DNA from: a bacterium
Lineage (GTDB): Bacteria > Planctomycetota > UBA1135 > GCA-002686595
Direction: 5' to 3'
DNA length: 34,092 nucleotides
Assembly (NCBI GenBank): GCA_024226735.1
Contig: JAAELL010000233.1
Coordinates: 1 to 34,092 of the forward strand
In this document: positions 8,418 through 17,700 of the stretch, piece by piece
Position numbering within the stretch: the first letter of the stretch is position 1
How the letters are laid out: each line of letters opens with the position of its first letter
Notes under the pieces: model-generated
The model's input: only the letters and a program-made list of their open reading frames with translations
Databases searched by the model: none
Told to the model about the DNA's origin: nothing
Made by a program: the position numbers and the translations under genes

Positions 8418-8512
8418 CGACTGGCATGTGAGCCGAGTCATTCCGAAGAGGTCCGCCGCCCCATAGCTGGGCACGTTGCCCGAAGTCGAAGGAGCGACGT
8501 ATCATCGTCAAC

Positions 8513-11092
8513 ATGAAGACCTTCCAGGCCGGGCTCCGGATCTTCGTTCTTGGATTCGTTTCGGTGGCGCACGCCGGAGCTCAGGTGCCTGGCGAGTTCG
8601 CCTACCCCGAGTTCCTGTCGGCACCCGGCTCGGATCGCCCAGAGCAAGTGGTCTTGAGTGACGTCGACAACGACGGAGACAAGGACATCGTCGTGGCCTC
8701 CTCCGGCGACAATCGCGTGACCCTCTACGAGAAGACCGCCGGGGGGTTCGCCGCGACTCCGCGGGTTCTGACCGTGACCCAGTCTTCGGTGTACGAACTG
8801 GAGGCCGGCGACATCGATGGAGACGGGGACGCCGACCTGGTGTTCGCCAGTCCGGACGGGGCCTTCTGGTTGGAGAACCTCGGGTCGGGGCAGTTCGATA
8901 GCGAGGCGATGCAGATCGGCACGATTGGGCCGACCTCGTTCAGTGCATTCGGGCTGCGCGATTTCGACGGCGACGGCGACTCCGACATCGTGACCGCTGC
9001 ATTCCACACGGGTGGGGTCCGGTTGTACTTGTTCGCGGGCTCGGACTTCGGTCCCGCGATACCGGTTGGGTCGGCTTATTCGTTCGGTCCTACCGACGCG
9101 ACGATCGCCGATGTCGACGGAGATGGTCTGCACGATGTCCTCGTCGCCCAAGACGATGACATCAATCTGGGCGGTGGGGCCCTGTGGTTCCGCAACACCG
9201 GCACGGGGTTCGCATCCCCTGTCGGCCTGGGGATTTCAGGCCGCGCCTACTGCATCACCACGGCAGACGTCGATGGGGATTCCGATCTCGATGTCTTGAT
9301 CGGAAACAATGACGGCGTGTCCATCTCGGTGAACCAAGGGGGCGGGACCTTCGGCGTGCTTCCGGCCTACATCAACCTCGGGTTCGGAGTCGTTCAAGTG
9401 GCCGTGGAGGACTTGGACAACGACGGCGACCTGGACTTGTGTGTGACCAACTCCCTCGGAGGCACAGCACGTTGGGCTCCGCAAGTCGCTCCGATCTCCT
9501 TCGGTCCAGCCACGCAGATCGCCCCTGGTGTCGCGGTGCACGCATGGGGCGACGTGGACGGTGATGGCAACGTCGACCTCGTGACCGGAAAGAAGACGTC
9601 CTTCGACGTCGAGTGGCGCCGCAACTCGGGGGGAGCCGTGTTCGCTGCCCCGGTATTGCTCTCCAGCCCCGATCTCTTGTTTCCAACCGAGGTCCTGGTC
9701 GTCGACCTGGACGGCGACGGGGACGAGGACGCCATCGCCACCGGGACCGGCGACGGTCGCGTCGCTTGGTTCGAAGACGTGGGAGCCGGCTTCGGTGGGG
9801 CCCAAGTCATCGGGACCGTTCCGCAGGCGCGGAGAGCAAGTGCTGCTGACCTGGACGGCGACGGCGACATCGACGTGCTAGCCACCGGCGATCAGAGCGT
9901 GTGGTTCCAGCGCCAGGGCAACGATTTCCCTACGAGCGTGGTCGTGGCAGCCGATGCCAACGACGCGATCCCCGCGGACCTGGACGGGGACGGCGATCCG
10001 GACCTGCTCTTCACGAGTCAATCGAACATCAGCTGGCGCACGAACCTCGGCGCAGGCACTTTCTCGAACCCGGTCATCATCACGCAACAAGTCTCGGGCT
10101 CGATCGGGGACATCCATGCCGTCGACTTGGATGCGGACGGCGACCTCGACATCGTCGCCGTCGGGAACGCGATCGAACCGGTGATCTGGGTCGAGAACCT
10201 GGGCGGCGGTTCCTTCGGATTCAGGGACATCCTCGACATGCCCTTCGCCCAGTCGCCGCCGGTACGCGTCGGCACCGCGGACATGGACGGAGACGGGCTC
10301 GTCGACGTAATCGCCGGAGGGCCCTCGTATTACTGGTGGCGCAACCAGGGAGGGGGCTCCTTCTCTGCCTCCATATACCTCGCGTCGTTCGGCGGCTCGG
10401 GTGCAGGTTTCTCCCTGGCCGACCTCGATGGCGATACCGACCTGGACTTCATCTATTGCTACGACAACGGCTCCGCCAAACGCGTGTACTGGAAGCCGAA
10501 CCTCGGCATGGGGATCTTTGGAGCGGCCTCGATCATCACCTCGGACCTGAACGTGCCGCGCGGAATCGCAACCGGGGACGTGGACGGGGATGGGGACGCC
10601 GACCTCTTGACCGCATCGAATTCGGACCACACGATCGCGTTCCATCGCAGCCTCTTGAACCCGACCTACAACTACTGCGGACCCGCGGTCCCCAATCAGG
10701 GCGGCCTTCCGGGTCGGATGGAGTCCACCGGCACGACCTCCTCCACGTCGGCGTCGTTCACGCTCGTGGCTGCGGACCTGCCCAACCAAACCTTCGGCTA
10801 CTTCCTCGCGGGCCGCACTGCGGGGTTCACGATGATGCCGGGCGGCAGCGCCGGCAACCTGTGCCTCAGCGCAGCGATCGGCCGCTACAACGACCCCGGG
10901 CAGATCGGCAACACCGGAGGCTCGGGCGGAACGATCTCACTCCTCTTGGACCTCTCCGCGGTCCCGACCCCCTCCGGGTCCGTCGCGGTTCTGCGCGGTG
11001 AGACCTGGTTCTTCCAGGCTTGGTACCGCGACGTGCAGATGGGTCTGTCCACGTCGAACTTCACCGATGGGCTGTCGGTTTGGTTCGAGTGA
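8513..11092 (+). CDS. Secreted FG-GAP/VCBS repeat protein with shared C-terminal module
   Basis: An 859-residue protein with a signal peptide (about 1-24, ending AHAGAQ). It holds about 14 FG-GAP/VCBS-type repeats, each with a calcium-binding loop of the form D-x-D-x-DGD-x-D (for example DVDNDGDKDIV, DIDGDGDADLV, DLDGDGDPDLL, DVDGDGDADLL). Such repeats build beta-propellers and bind Ca2+. Some loops carry substitutions (DVDGDGLHDVL, DVDGDSDLDVL, DLDGDTDLDFI). Residues of about 720-859 form the shared module: NYCGPAVPNQ, FGYFLAG, NLCLS, GRY, GETWFFQAWYRD, TSNFTDGLSVWFE. A possible Shine-Dalgarno GGAG lies 18 bases before the ATG, which is too far to be convincing. The protein is probably exported and surface-associated, with an adhesive or binding role inferred from its fold only. 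Confidence 0.85.
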   Translation: MKTFQAGLRIFVLGFVSVAHAGAQVPGEFAYPEFLSAPGSDRPEQVVLSDVDNDGDKDIVVASSGDNRVTLYEKTAGGFAATPRVLTVTQSSVYELEAGDIDGDGDADLVFASPDGAFWLENLGSGQFDSEAMQIGTIGPTSFSAFGLRDFDGDGDSDIVTAAFHTGGVRLYLFAGSDFGPAIPVGSAYSFGPTDATIADVDGDGLHDVLVAQDDDINLGGGALWFRNTGTGFASPVGLGISGRAYCITTADVDGDSDLDVLIGNNDGVSISVNQGGGTFGVLPAYINLGFGVVQVAVEDLDNDGDLDLCVTNSLGGTARWAPQVAPISFGPATQIAPGVAVHAWGDVDGDGNVDLVTGKKTSFDVEWRRNSGGAVFAAPVLLSSPDLLFPTEVLVVDLDGDGDEDAIATGTGDGRVAWFEDVGAGFGGAQVIGTVPQARRASAADLDGDGDIDVLATGDQSVWFQRQGNDFPTSVVVAADANDAIPADLDGDGDPDLLFTSQSNISWRTNLGAGTFSNPVIITQQVSGSIGDIHAVDLDADGDLDIVAVGNAIEPVIWVENLGGGSFGFRDILDMPFAQSPPVRVGTADMDGDGLVDVIAGGPSYYWWRNQGGGSFSASIYLASFGGSGAGFSLADLDGDTDLDFIYCYDNGSAKRVYWKPNLGMGIFGAASIITSDLNVPRGIATGDVDGDGDADLLTASNSDHTIAFHRSLLNPTYNYCGPAVPNQGGLPGRMESTGTTSSTSASFTLVAADLPNQTFGYFLAGRTAGFTMMPGGSAGNLCLSAAIGRYNDPGQIGNTGGSGGTISLLLDLSAVPTPSGSVAVLRGETWFFQAWYRDVQMGLSTSNFTDGLSVWFE

Positions 11093-11164
11093 ATCGCCGT
11101 CGGCGCCTGAGCAACGGCAGTCCGACTTGCGTGTCGCCCCCAGAGGCGCGGCCGTCCGCAAGGC

Positions 11165-11333
11165 TCAGCGCTCTCGACGTCCACGCGGCACCGCAGGCAT
11201 CTTCTCGAGCGTCAACCGCTGGATCCAGACATTGCGAAAACGCACCGCGTTGCTGCTCCAAGTGATGCCCGAGCAACGCGGTCACGGTCGCCACGAACCG
11301 CGAGAGAGTCTCCTGATCCGGATCGTCAGTCAT
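11165..11333 (-). pseudogene. Decayed gene: unknown N-terminus joined to DUF1080-like tail
   Basis: A minus-strand frame starts with ATG at 11333 (TDDPDQETLSRFVATVTALL) and looks protein-like for about 22 residues. In a different frame, from about 11265 to the TGA at 11165-11167, the sequence reads AVRFRNVWIQRLTLEKMPAV. The pattern VRFRN-[IV]-WI-x-x-L is the usual end of DUF1080 (3-keto-disaccharide hydrolase-like) proteins, which are abundant in Planctomycetes. The two pieces do not belong to one frame, so at least one deletion or frameshift separates them. The N-terminal piece cannot be assigned. Confidence 0.45.
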
Positions 11334-11979
11334 CGAGGATTCAGGATTCTGCAAGACATGGCCGCCACACCGTCATAAGTGCGGCGCGCGCCGGCATCGT
11401 CCCGAGTGATTCTCACTTTCCTCGCGCGATCTGGCGTCCTGTGCGTCTTGTAAGCAGGAGACCTGGACGAGGACACCACCTGAACGAGGGAGAGTTGGAG
11501 CGATCGATGACGGCACCAGTTACTGCACAGGGTCACGGTGAACGCACCGCTCAGGCGAACGGGCACCAGCTCGGCGAGTGGCTAATCGAAGCGATGAGCT
11601 CGATCCGCAATGAGTGCGTCGCGTGTGGCGCCGATGTCGTGGTCCGCTACACGCCGCGACCTGGGACGTTCGTCACCTCGGGTCGCGCGAAGGACGAGCG
11701 GTGCTCTGGAGCAACCGGCGGACCGCCAGGGCGAGAAAACGAACTCGGGATCGCAGTGATCGGTGGCTCCGGACGGCATTCGTAGTGGGGCCTCGCTGAC
11801 CTGCACTCGCTCCTTGCGGCGCTCGCAACCCGTCTAGCCGCCGCGGCGTCCTCCCGCCGTCCACATGAAGATCGTGCGGCACAGCACGATCGATCTCATG
11901 TTGTAGCCACGGGATCGCACACGGGGGCACACCCTCGCACACCCCGGGCCAACATCCGCGCCCTCAACGGCCCAAGAAA
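11334..11979. other. Gene-poor stretch before tRNA-His
   Basis: About 650 bases without a gene I can support. The best open frame (plus strand, 11441-11785) contains IRNECVACGADVVVRYTP, but it lacks a second metal pair, a ribosome binding site and any domain, and the opposite strand is equally open. An 8-bp hairpin (GATCGTGC, loop of six, complement) sits at 11870-11891, about 90 bases downstream of the tRNA on the minus strand. I found no integrase-like reading frame next to the tRNA. Confidence 0.5.
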
Positions 11980-12057
11980 TGGGGTGGGTAACGGGACTTG
12001 AACCCGCGACCTCCAGAACCACAATCTGGCGCTCTAACCACCTGAGCTACACCCACC
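11980..12057 (-). tRNA. tRNA-His (anticodon GTG)
   Basis: The minus strand folds into a full cloverleaf. The acceptor is GTGGGTG/TACCCAC with the extra G at position -1 paired to discriminator C73, which is the tRNA-His identity feature. The D-arm is GCTC/GAGC, the anticodon stem CCAGA/TCTGG with loop TTGTGGT (anticodon GTG), and the T-arm GCGGG/CCCGT with loop TTCAAGT. The CCA end is encoded. Coordinates include the -1 G and CCA. Confidence 0.97.
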
Positions 12058-12113
12058 ATGCACCCGCCGAGGCGGACTGCGACCGAGAAGGATCGGCCCT
12101 CGGGGTGGCCCTG

Positions 12114-12557
12114 TCAAGACCGCGCGCCGAAGAGACGCGCGAAGAGCCCGCGCCGCTCGCGCGGGGCGTCGAGACGGGCGAGCCGAGCGCGCGCCCGGTT
12201 CAGCTCCTCCGCGAGCTGCTCGTTCTCGCGTTGGAGGCCTCCGAGGGCGACGAGCAGGCGTTTTTGCTGGTGGCGTTCGCGGTCGAGCTCGGCCTCGACG
12301 CGGTCGATCAGGCGGCCCGTTCCGCGCTCGACGAGATGTGCGGTTTCGAGCTCGGCGGAGCGCTCGTCCAGCTCCAGGTAGAGGGAGGCGATCCGCTCGC
12401 GGTACGAACGCTCCTTGCGGCCCGGTCCGACGACCCTCAGCTCCACGACGGGCTCGCCGGCCTCGTCGCGGGTCCCTGGGCGGTGGACGGTGGAGGAGCG
12501 CTCTGTGTAAGCCCGCTGCTGGGCCTCTGCCGGGCCTTGGCGACGGAGTGTGCTCAT
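12114..12557 (-). CDS. Small coiled-coil protein of unknown function
   Basis: A 147-residue protein from ATG 12557. Residues of about 1-35 are polar. About 55-125 are strongly heptad-like and charged (LYLELDERSAELETAHLVER, then LGGLQRENEQLAEELNRARA), which indicates a long coiled coil. It ends in an Arg-rich stretch with LFARLFGARS. There is no signal peptide or membrane helix. Its stop lies 57 bases before the tRNA-His, which runs the same way. It is divergent from the zinc-ribbon gene, with 66 bases between the starts. The minus-strand frame is open through the ThiF-like gene, but the ATG at 12557 is the first start that leaves that gene uncovered. I do not recognise a family. Confidence 0.6.
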   Translation of the reverse strand: MSTLRRQGPAEAQQRAYTERSSTVHRPGTRDEAGEPVVELRVVGPGRKERSYRERIASLYLELDERSAELETAHLVERGTGRLIDRVEAELDRERHQQKRLLVALGGLQRENEQLAEELNRARARLARLDAPRERRGLFARLFGARS

Positions 12558-12623
12558 GCAAGATCCATCGGCGGGCGGGAGTGCTTTCTTGCCCGCGGCC
12601 CGGCGCTTACTCTCGGAGGGTCC

Positions 12624-13004
12624 ATGCCGGCCGAAAACGAAGGCGAGCAGCCCGTCAAGAGCTACGGGAACATGAGCGAGCACCACTGGTCCAAGACCCG
12701 TGGCGAGCGCAACAAGGAGGCCCTGGACTACTACCGCGAACGCTCCAAGGCGCCCGGCGTCGAGGAGGGCGGGGGGCCGCGCAACTTCTACTGCATGGAG
12801 TGCGACGGCGTCGTCCCCCACGACCACGACGGCGCGGGCTGCCCCCACTGCGGCGCGAAGCTCGAGGGCATGTCCAAGCGCTATTTCAACTGGGTCGAGA
12901 TCGACCAGCCGCCCAAGAGCGACTTCCTGGCCCTCCTGCCGTTCCTCATCGGCGGCGTCCTCGTGCTCGCGCTGATCGGATGGGGTCTGTCCCGGCTCTT
13001 CTAG
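12624..13004 (+). CDS. Zinc-ribbon protein with C-terminal membrane helix
   Basis: A 126-residue protein with ATG at 12624 just after GGAGGG (12615-12620). The N-terminal half is polar and charged. A zinc ribbon follows (about residues 55-82: FYCMECDGVVPHDHDGAG then CPHCGAKLEG), with two CxxC-type pairs that would bind one Zn2+ and possible extra His ligands between them. The C-terminus is one hydrophobic helix (FLALLPFLIGGVLVLALIGW), so it is tail-anchored with the ribbon in the cytoplasm. Its stop codon TAG directly abuts the ATG of the ThiF-like gene, so the two are almost certainly cotranscribed. The function is unknown. Confidence 0.75.
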   Translation: MPAENEGEQPVKSYGNMSEHHWSKTRGERNKEALDYYRERSKAPGVEEGGGPRNFYCMECDGVVPHDHDGAGCPHCGAKLEGMSKRYFNWVEIDQPPKSDFLALLPFLIGGVLVLALIGWGLSRLF

Positions 13005-14036
13005 ATGCACGACGAAGCATTCGAATCCAAGCGCTTCGCGCGCCAGACGCGCTTCGCGCCGCTCGGTACCGATGGTCAGGCACGGCTCGAGAGGGCGCGC
13101 GTGCTGCTCGTCGGCTGCGGTGCGCTCGGCGGCGTGCTCGCGCAGACGCTCACGCGCTCGGGGGTCGGCACGCTCGTCGTCGTCGACCGCGACCTGGTCG
13201 AGGTCACGAACCTGCCGCGCCAGATCCTGTTCGAGGACCGGCACGCGCGCGAGGGGACGCTCAAGGTCGAAGCGGCGCGCGAGGCGCTCGAACGGATCGG
13301 TGGACCGACACGCATCGAGACACACGCGACGCACCTCGACGCGAACAATCTGGACGAGCTCGCGCGCGGCGCCGACCTCGTCCTCGACGGGACCGACAAT
13401 CTGAGCACGCGCTACCTCGTCAACGACTGGTGCGTGAAGCACGGCGTGCCCTGGGTGTACGCCGGCGTCGTCGGCGGCGGCGGGTTGATCATGGCCGTGC
13501 GGCCGGGCACCGGACCGTGCCTGCGCTGCATCTTTTCGGAGCCCCCGCCCACGGGGACGCTTCCGACGTGCGACACCGCGGGCGTGATCCTGCCGGCGGT
13601 CGGAGCGATCGCGTCCCTGCAGGCCGGGATCGGGCTGCGGCTGCTCGCGAAGCCCGACGGGCTCGAGCCGGCGCTGCTCGAGCTCGACGCGTGGAACGGC
13701 GACGTGCGCGCAGTCCGCGCGCCGCGCGAGGACGACTGTCCCTGCTGCGGGCGGCGCGAGTTTCCGTGGCTCGACGCACCCGCCGAGAAACAGGCCGTCG
13801 CGCTCTGCGGCCGCAACACGGTCCAGGTACGCGGGCGCGGACCGCGGCCCGACCTCGACCGCGTCGCAGAGAACCTGCGCGACGTCGCGCGAGAGGTGCG
13901 GCGCGCGGGCCCCATCCTGCGCGTCGACCTCGGCGAGGAGCGGATGACCGTGTTCTCCGACGGCCGCACGCTGATCGAAGGGACGGAGGACATCGACCGT
14001 GCCCTCGCCCTCTACGACCGCTACATCGGCGCATGA
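13005..14036 (+). CDS. ThiF/MoeB/HesA-family E1-like adenylyltransferase
   Basis: A 343-residue protein. Family members adenylate the C-terminal Gly-Gly of ubiquitin-like sulfur carriers (ThiS or MoaD) for thiamine or molybdopterin synthesis. Visible features are: nucleotide loop GCGALGG (37-43); Asp at the end of the second strand (D61); NLPRQ (69-73) with the Arg that reaches ATP; GTDN (129-132); zinc pair CLRC (172-175) and CPCC (245-248); and TCDTAGV with candidate catalytic Cys189. There is no rhodanese domain. Instead about 75 C-terminal residues (LCGRNTVQVRG ... FSDGRTLIEGTEDIDRA) form the extra domain found in a subset of MoeB/ThiF proteins. It overlaps the next gene by ATGA, so coupling is likely. 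The partner MobA/MocA-like gene favours a molybdenum cofactor role over thiamine, but no ThiS or MoaD is in the window. Confidence 0.88.
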   Translation: MHDEAFESKRFARQTRFAPLGTDGQARLERARVLLVGCGALGGVLAQTLTRSGVGTLVVVDRDLVEVTNLPRQILFEDRHAREGTLKVEAAREALERIGGPTRIETHATHLDANNLDELARGADLVLDGTDNLSTRYLVNDWCVKHGVPWVYAGVVGGGGLIMAVRPGTGPCLRCIFSEPPPTGTLPTCDTAGVILPAVGAIASLQAGIGLRLLAKPDGLEPALLELDAWNGDVRAVRAPREDDCPCCGRREFPWLDAPAEKQAVALCGRNTVQVRGRGPRPDLDRVAENLRDVAREVRRAGPILRVDLGEERMTVFSDGRTLIEGTEDIDRALALYDRYIGA

Positions 14037-14653
14037 GCACACCGCTCGGCCTGGTCGTGCTCGCGGCCGGCGCCTCGCGGCGCCTCGGGACGTGCAAGGC
14101 GCTCGTCGATCTGTCCGGCGCGAGCCCCCTCGAGCGCCTGATCGCGGCGGGTGCCTGCCTGCGCGACGCCCCGCCCCTGGTCGTCACCGGCGCCGACGAC
14201 GCCGCGATCCGCGCGCGCCTGCCAGCGGGCGCCGAGGTGCTCTTCAACGCGGAATGGGAGCGCGGTCGCAGCGGGGGCATCGCGCGCGCACACGCCGCGC
14301 GACCCGGCCACGATCTCGTGCTCGCCCCTGTCGACTGCCCGCTCATTCCGCCCGAGGTGTTCGCCGCGCTAGCGAGCGCGTGGCGCAGCGCGAACTCTCC
14401 TGCCCTCGGATGGCTCGCTCCGAGGCACGGTGCCGGGCCGGGCTCCTACGGGCACCCGATCGTCGTCGGGCGCGCGCTCCTCGAACGCCTCGAAACGGGA
14501 TGCGACGCCCCCTTGAGGCACCTGCGCGCCCATGCGCGGCCGCTCAGCTCGATACCGGTCGACTCACCGCGAGTGCTCGACGACCTCGACGACCCCGCGG
14601 ACATTGCCAGGCTCCGCAAAACCCTCGGCGATCGGACTACAGCCAGGGACTGA
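14033..14653 (+). CDS. MobA/MocA-family nucleotidyltransferase
   Basis: A 206-residue protein starting with ATG inside the stop of the ThiF/MoeB-like gene (ATGA overlap). The N-terminal motif LAAGASRRLGTCKAL (10-24) is the LAAG-x-S-x-R-[ML]G-x-x-K nucleotide-binding loop of MobA, MocA and related NTP transferases. PVDCPL (99-104) supplies the metal-binding Asp (D101), and NAEWERGRSGG (72-82) matches the N-x-x-W-x-x-G-x-x-SS region. The length fits MocA/MobA (about 190-205). Such enzymes attach CMP or GMP to molybdopterin. Other NTP-transferase substrates cannot be excluded. It closes the three-gene run with the zinc-ribbon and E1-like genes. Confidence 0.85.
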   Translation: MSTPLGLVVLAAGASRRLGTCKALVDLSGASPLERLIAAGACLRDAPPLVVTGADDAAIRARLPAGAEVLFNAEWERGRSGGIARAHAARPGHDLVLAPVDCPLIPPEVFAALASAWRSANSPALGWLAPRHGAGPGSYGHPIVVGRALLERLETGCDAPLRHLRAHARPLSSIPVDSPRVLDDLDDPADIARLRKTLGDRTTARD

Positions 14654-14674
14654 CGCGGGCCGAATAGGGCGTCA

Positions 14675-14695
14675 GACGAGGGAGGAGACCTCGTC
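14675..14695 (+). terminator. Small hairpin after the NTP transferase gene
   Basis: Seven-bp stem GACGAGG/CCTCGTC with a seven-base loop (GAGGAGA), 21 bases after the stop at 14653 and 28 bases before the next start. It is followed by a C-rich stretch rather than T. It is weak as a terminator, and it may instead affect translation of the following gene. Confidence 0.3.
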
Positions 14696-14722
14696 CCCCT
14701 CCTATCGAATGCCCCGTCCCAG

Positions 14723-17700
14723 ATGAGTTTCCAGGGTGATGTCAGAGGTATCGGCCTCGCAGAGCTCCTGCAAGGCCTCGCTCGAGGCCGCAAAGAAGGT
14801 GTGCTCACCCTCACGGCCAAGAACGGGTCCAAGGCCAACCTAGGACTCGAGGGCGGTCGGGTCGTCCTCCTTCCCGACGACCACGAGGACCCCGAGATCT
14901 GGCGCGCACGTGTGCGCGACGCCTGGTCGGAGGAGGGTGACGCGCGCGTCGACGCCCTGCGCATGTCGGAGATCGCGCGGGCGGAGCGGCTGGAGCGCGT
15001 GTACTCGCTGCTCGATGGCGGCGGCGTCCATTTCCGCTTCGAGCCCGGCGACCTGCCGACCGCCGAGGACACCTCGCTCGAACGCGAGACGCCGCTGATC
15101 CTGTGCGACGGGATCCAGGTCGAGTTCCTCCTGCTCGAGTACGCGCGCGTCGCGGACGAGCTGACGGGTGCTCCAGGCGCGCTCGACATTCCGAACGATC
15201 TCGTGCCATGTATCATGGACGCGAGTCTCTCGACCGAGACGCCGCCGCGCCTCTTCGAGCACTGCAACGGCGCTTCGACCGTGGCCGAGATCGCGGACAG
15301 GCTCGGGTGGCCGCTGCGGCAAGCCAAGCTGATGCTGTGGCTGCCGTTCCACCGCCAGGCGATGCGGGCGGCGACGCCGTCCGAGCTGCTGCAGCTCGCC
15401 CTGCACGAACTGTCGCGCAAGAACTTCTCGCGCGCCGCATGTCGACTCACCGGGTGGGCACGCAACGGGCGACCCGGCCCCGTCGATTCGACCGTCGCCG
15501 AACAGCTCTCGAACGAGTGGGTCGCCGGGCGTCTCGTCGCCGCGCTGAAGGGCATGGCGCGCCCGGCGGTGCGCACGCTCCTGCGCCGGCTCGACCACGC
15601 GCTTCAAAACCCGTCCGCATCGGTCGTGCACTGGGTCGAGATCAGCCGTCTCGACAAGCTCGACCGCATTGCGCGCATGAAGCGCATGATCGCGGAGTTC
15701 CGCGAAGGCTCGAACCCGGATCGGCCCAGCGTCCGCGAGCTCCTCGACCTCGCGCGCGAGTTCCGTGACGCCGGACACCCGATCCGTACCGGCCCGCTGC
15801 TGGTCGTCGCCGCACACCTGCAGCCCGAGGCCGTCGGCCTGCGTCTCGAGCTGGGTCTCGGACTCGTCACCGCCAAGCGGTACGAAGAAGGAGCCCCGTG
15901 GGTCATCGCCGGCTGCCGCACGCTGCTCGAATCCGGACAGGCCGACCGCGCCGTCGCGCCGCTGCGCTCTCTGCTGCGCGCCAATCCGCGCAACCGTGAT
16001 GGCCGCCAGCTGCTCTCGCGCGCCCGGCGCGCGTCGACGCACGCCAAGAGGCTGCGCAAGCACCTGCTCGTCAGTCTCGCCATCGTCAGTGTCTTCTCTG
16101 GTCTCGCCATCGTGAAGCTGCACAATGACAAGCGGTTCAAGGACCGACTGGCCGAGGTGCGGTCGCTGTTGGCCGAGCCCCAGCTCGCGACCGTCAAGCT
16201 GCAGCAGAACTTCCCCGAGGGCGACGCCATCGAAGTCCGCGCGCTGCGCGACGAGATCGAAGATCGCCAGCGCGTGAAGGAGATCGAGTCCCGCAACGAC
16301 TGGCTCGACCGCTACTCCGAGGCGTTGGTCGAGTGCAACAAAGGTGAGCCCGTGCTCGCCCTCCAGCGCTGCATCGGGCTCGAGGACCCGCCCGAGCTGC
16401 AACTGATCCGCGAGCCGTGGCCGCTGCGCAGCGACCTGTTCGGCGCCCTCGTCCAGCACCTCGCCCAGGAGCTCGACTTCCTCGGCCCGCCGATCGAGGG
16501 CTCCCCGCAGCAAGTGCAGCGCGAAGACCTCCTGCAGAGTCAAGTCGAGGACCTCCTGCGACTCGTCGAAGAGGTCGAGTCCAAGCGCGACGACTTCACG
16601 CAGTTCACGAACGGCCTCGAGGCAGTGCTCGCCGGCATCAAGCAGCGCCACGAGACCCGCGACGAGCTGATCGCCGAGCGCGTGGCGCGCGAGACGCTGG
16701 AGGCTCAGGAGCGACTCTTCCTGCATGCCGCCGCTCACACGAAGAACGGTGACTTCGAGCGCGCCTTGCGCAACTACGAGGACATCCTCGGAAACGACGA
16801 GGACGGGCGTCTCTCGAAGATCATCGCGCCGCTGATGAAGGACGTCCGCACCAAGCACGAAGCGGTGCAGACAGCGCGTCGCTTGGCCCGCTCGGGCGAG
16901 CACGACGAGTCCTTCAAGGTCCTCGAGAAGACGTTCGAAAAGGCGAGCGCCTTCATGCTGCCCTGGAATGTCGACAGCTACCCGCAGGGGGCACGCGTCG
17001 AGCTCTCGAACGGGCGCATCTACACGACTCCGTTCGAGATCGAGAGCACGTTCGGCGAACGCATCAACATGACGTTCACGATCGACGGCTTCGAGCAGAC
17101 GCGCCTCTCGGTCGACAGGCCCTCCGACGTCTTCCGCTACCTCTCCCGCATCCCCGAGCGTTCTTGGGCTGGCGCGGGCCGGATCGACGCGGTGCCGATC
17201 TCCGTCGACGGCGACCACATCGTCGCCGACCGCAAGGGCACGATCGCCCGCCTCGGCGCGGAGGGCGACATCATCTGGTCGCAGGAGATTCGCGACCTCT
17301 CGGGCATCGCCCGTGCTCCGATCTTCATGCCCGACCGCCCCGGCTCGCTCCTACTCGTCACCGAGGGCGGCGCCGCATGGCTCGTCGCCTCGGAGGACGG
17401 ACAACTCGAGGGCCCGCACGAGCTGGGCTCGACCCCGCGGCTCGGTCCCGCCCCCCACACGGGTCAGATCCGAGCACGCCTGGCGGACGGTCGTCTCGCG
17501 ATCTGGCGCGACGGCACGAAGCCGGTGATCGAGGAGGTCGGCGCGCCCGCCGCCGAGGTCAGCATCGCCGAGGAATATCGCTACGGCTCGAACGGCGGGA
17601 TGCAGGTCCTGCGCAGCCGCGGCACCGACGAGAGCGTACTCCCGTCCGGTTGGGGCTGGACCATCGAGATCCAAGAGGACGTCTACCTCGTGTACGAAGA

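Noticed and set aside
8491..8494. GGAG as ribosome binding site for the FG-GAP protein at 8513
   Set aside because: The distance to the ATG is 18 bases, too long. No alternative start between them is in frame.
11441..11785. Open frame with one CxxC (VACGAD) that might be a small zinc protein
   Set aside because: Only one Cys pair, no ribosome binding site, low-complexity ends, and the opposite strand is equally open.
11870..11980. Integration site at the 3' end of tRNA-His
   Set aside because: I found no integrase-like frame and no repeat of the tRNA end in the window.
11834..12022. Small minus-strand open frame over the end of tRNA-His
   Set aside because: Its start is the translated tRNA (VLEVAGSSPVTHP-type sequence), a common artefact.
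12558..14042. Long open frame on the minus strand through the ThiF/MoeB-like gene
   Set aside because: It is antisense to a gene with clear catalytic motifs, is Arg/Asp/Val-biased without domains, and only its last 147 codons (12114-12557) look like a real protein. High GC content keeps such frames open.
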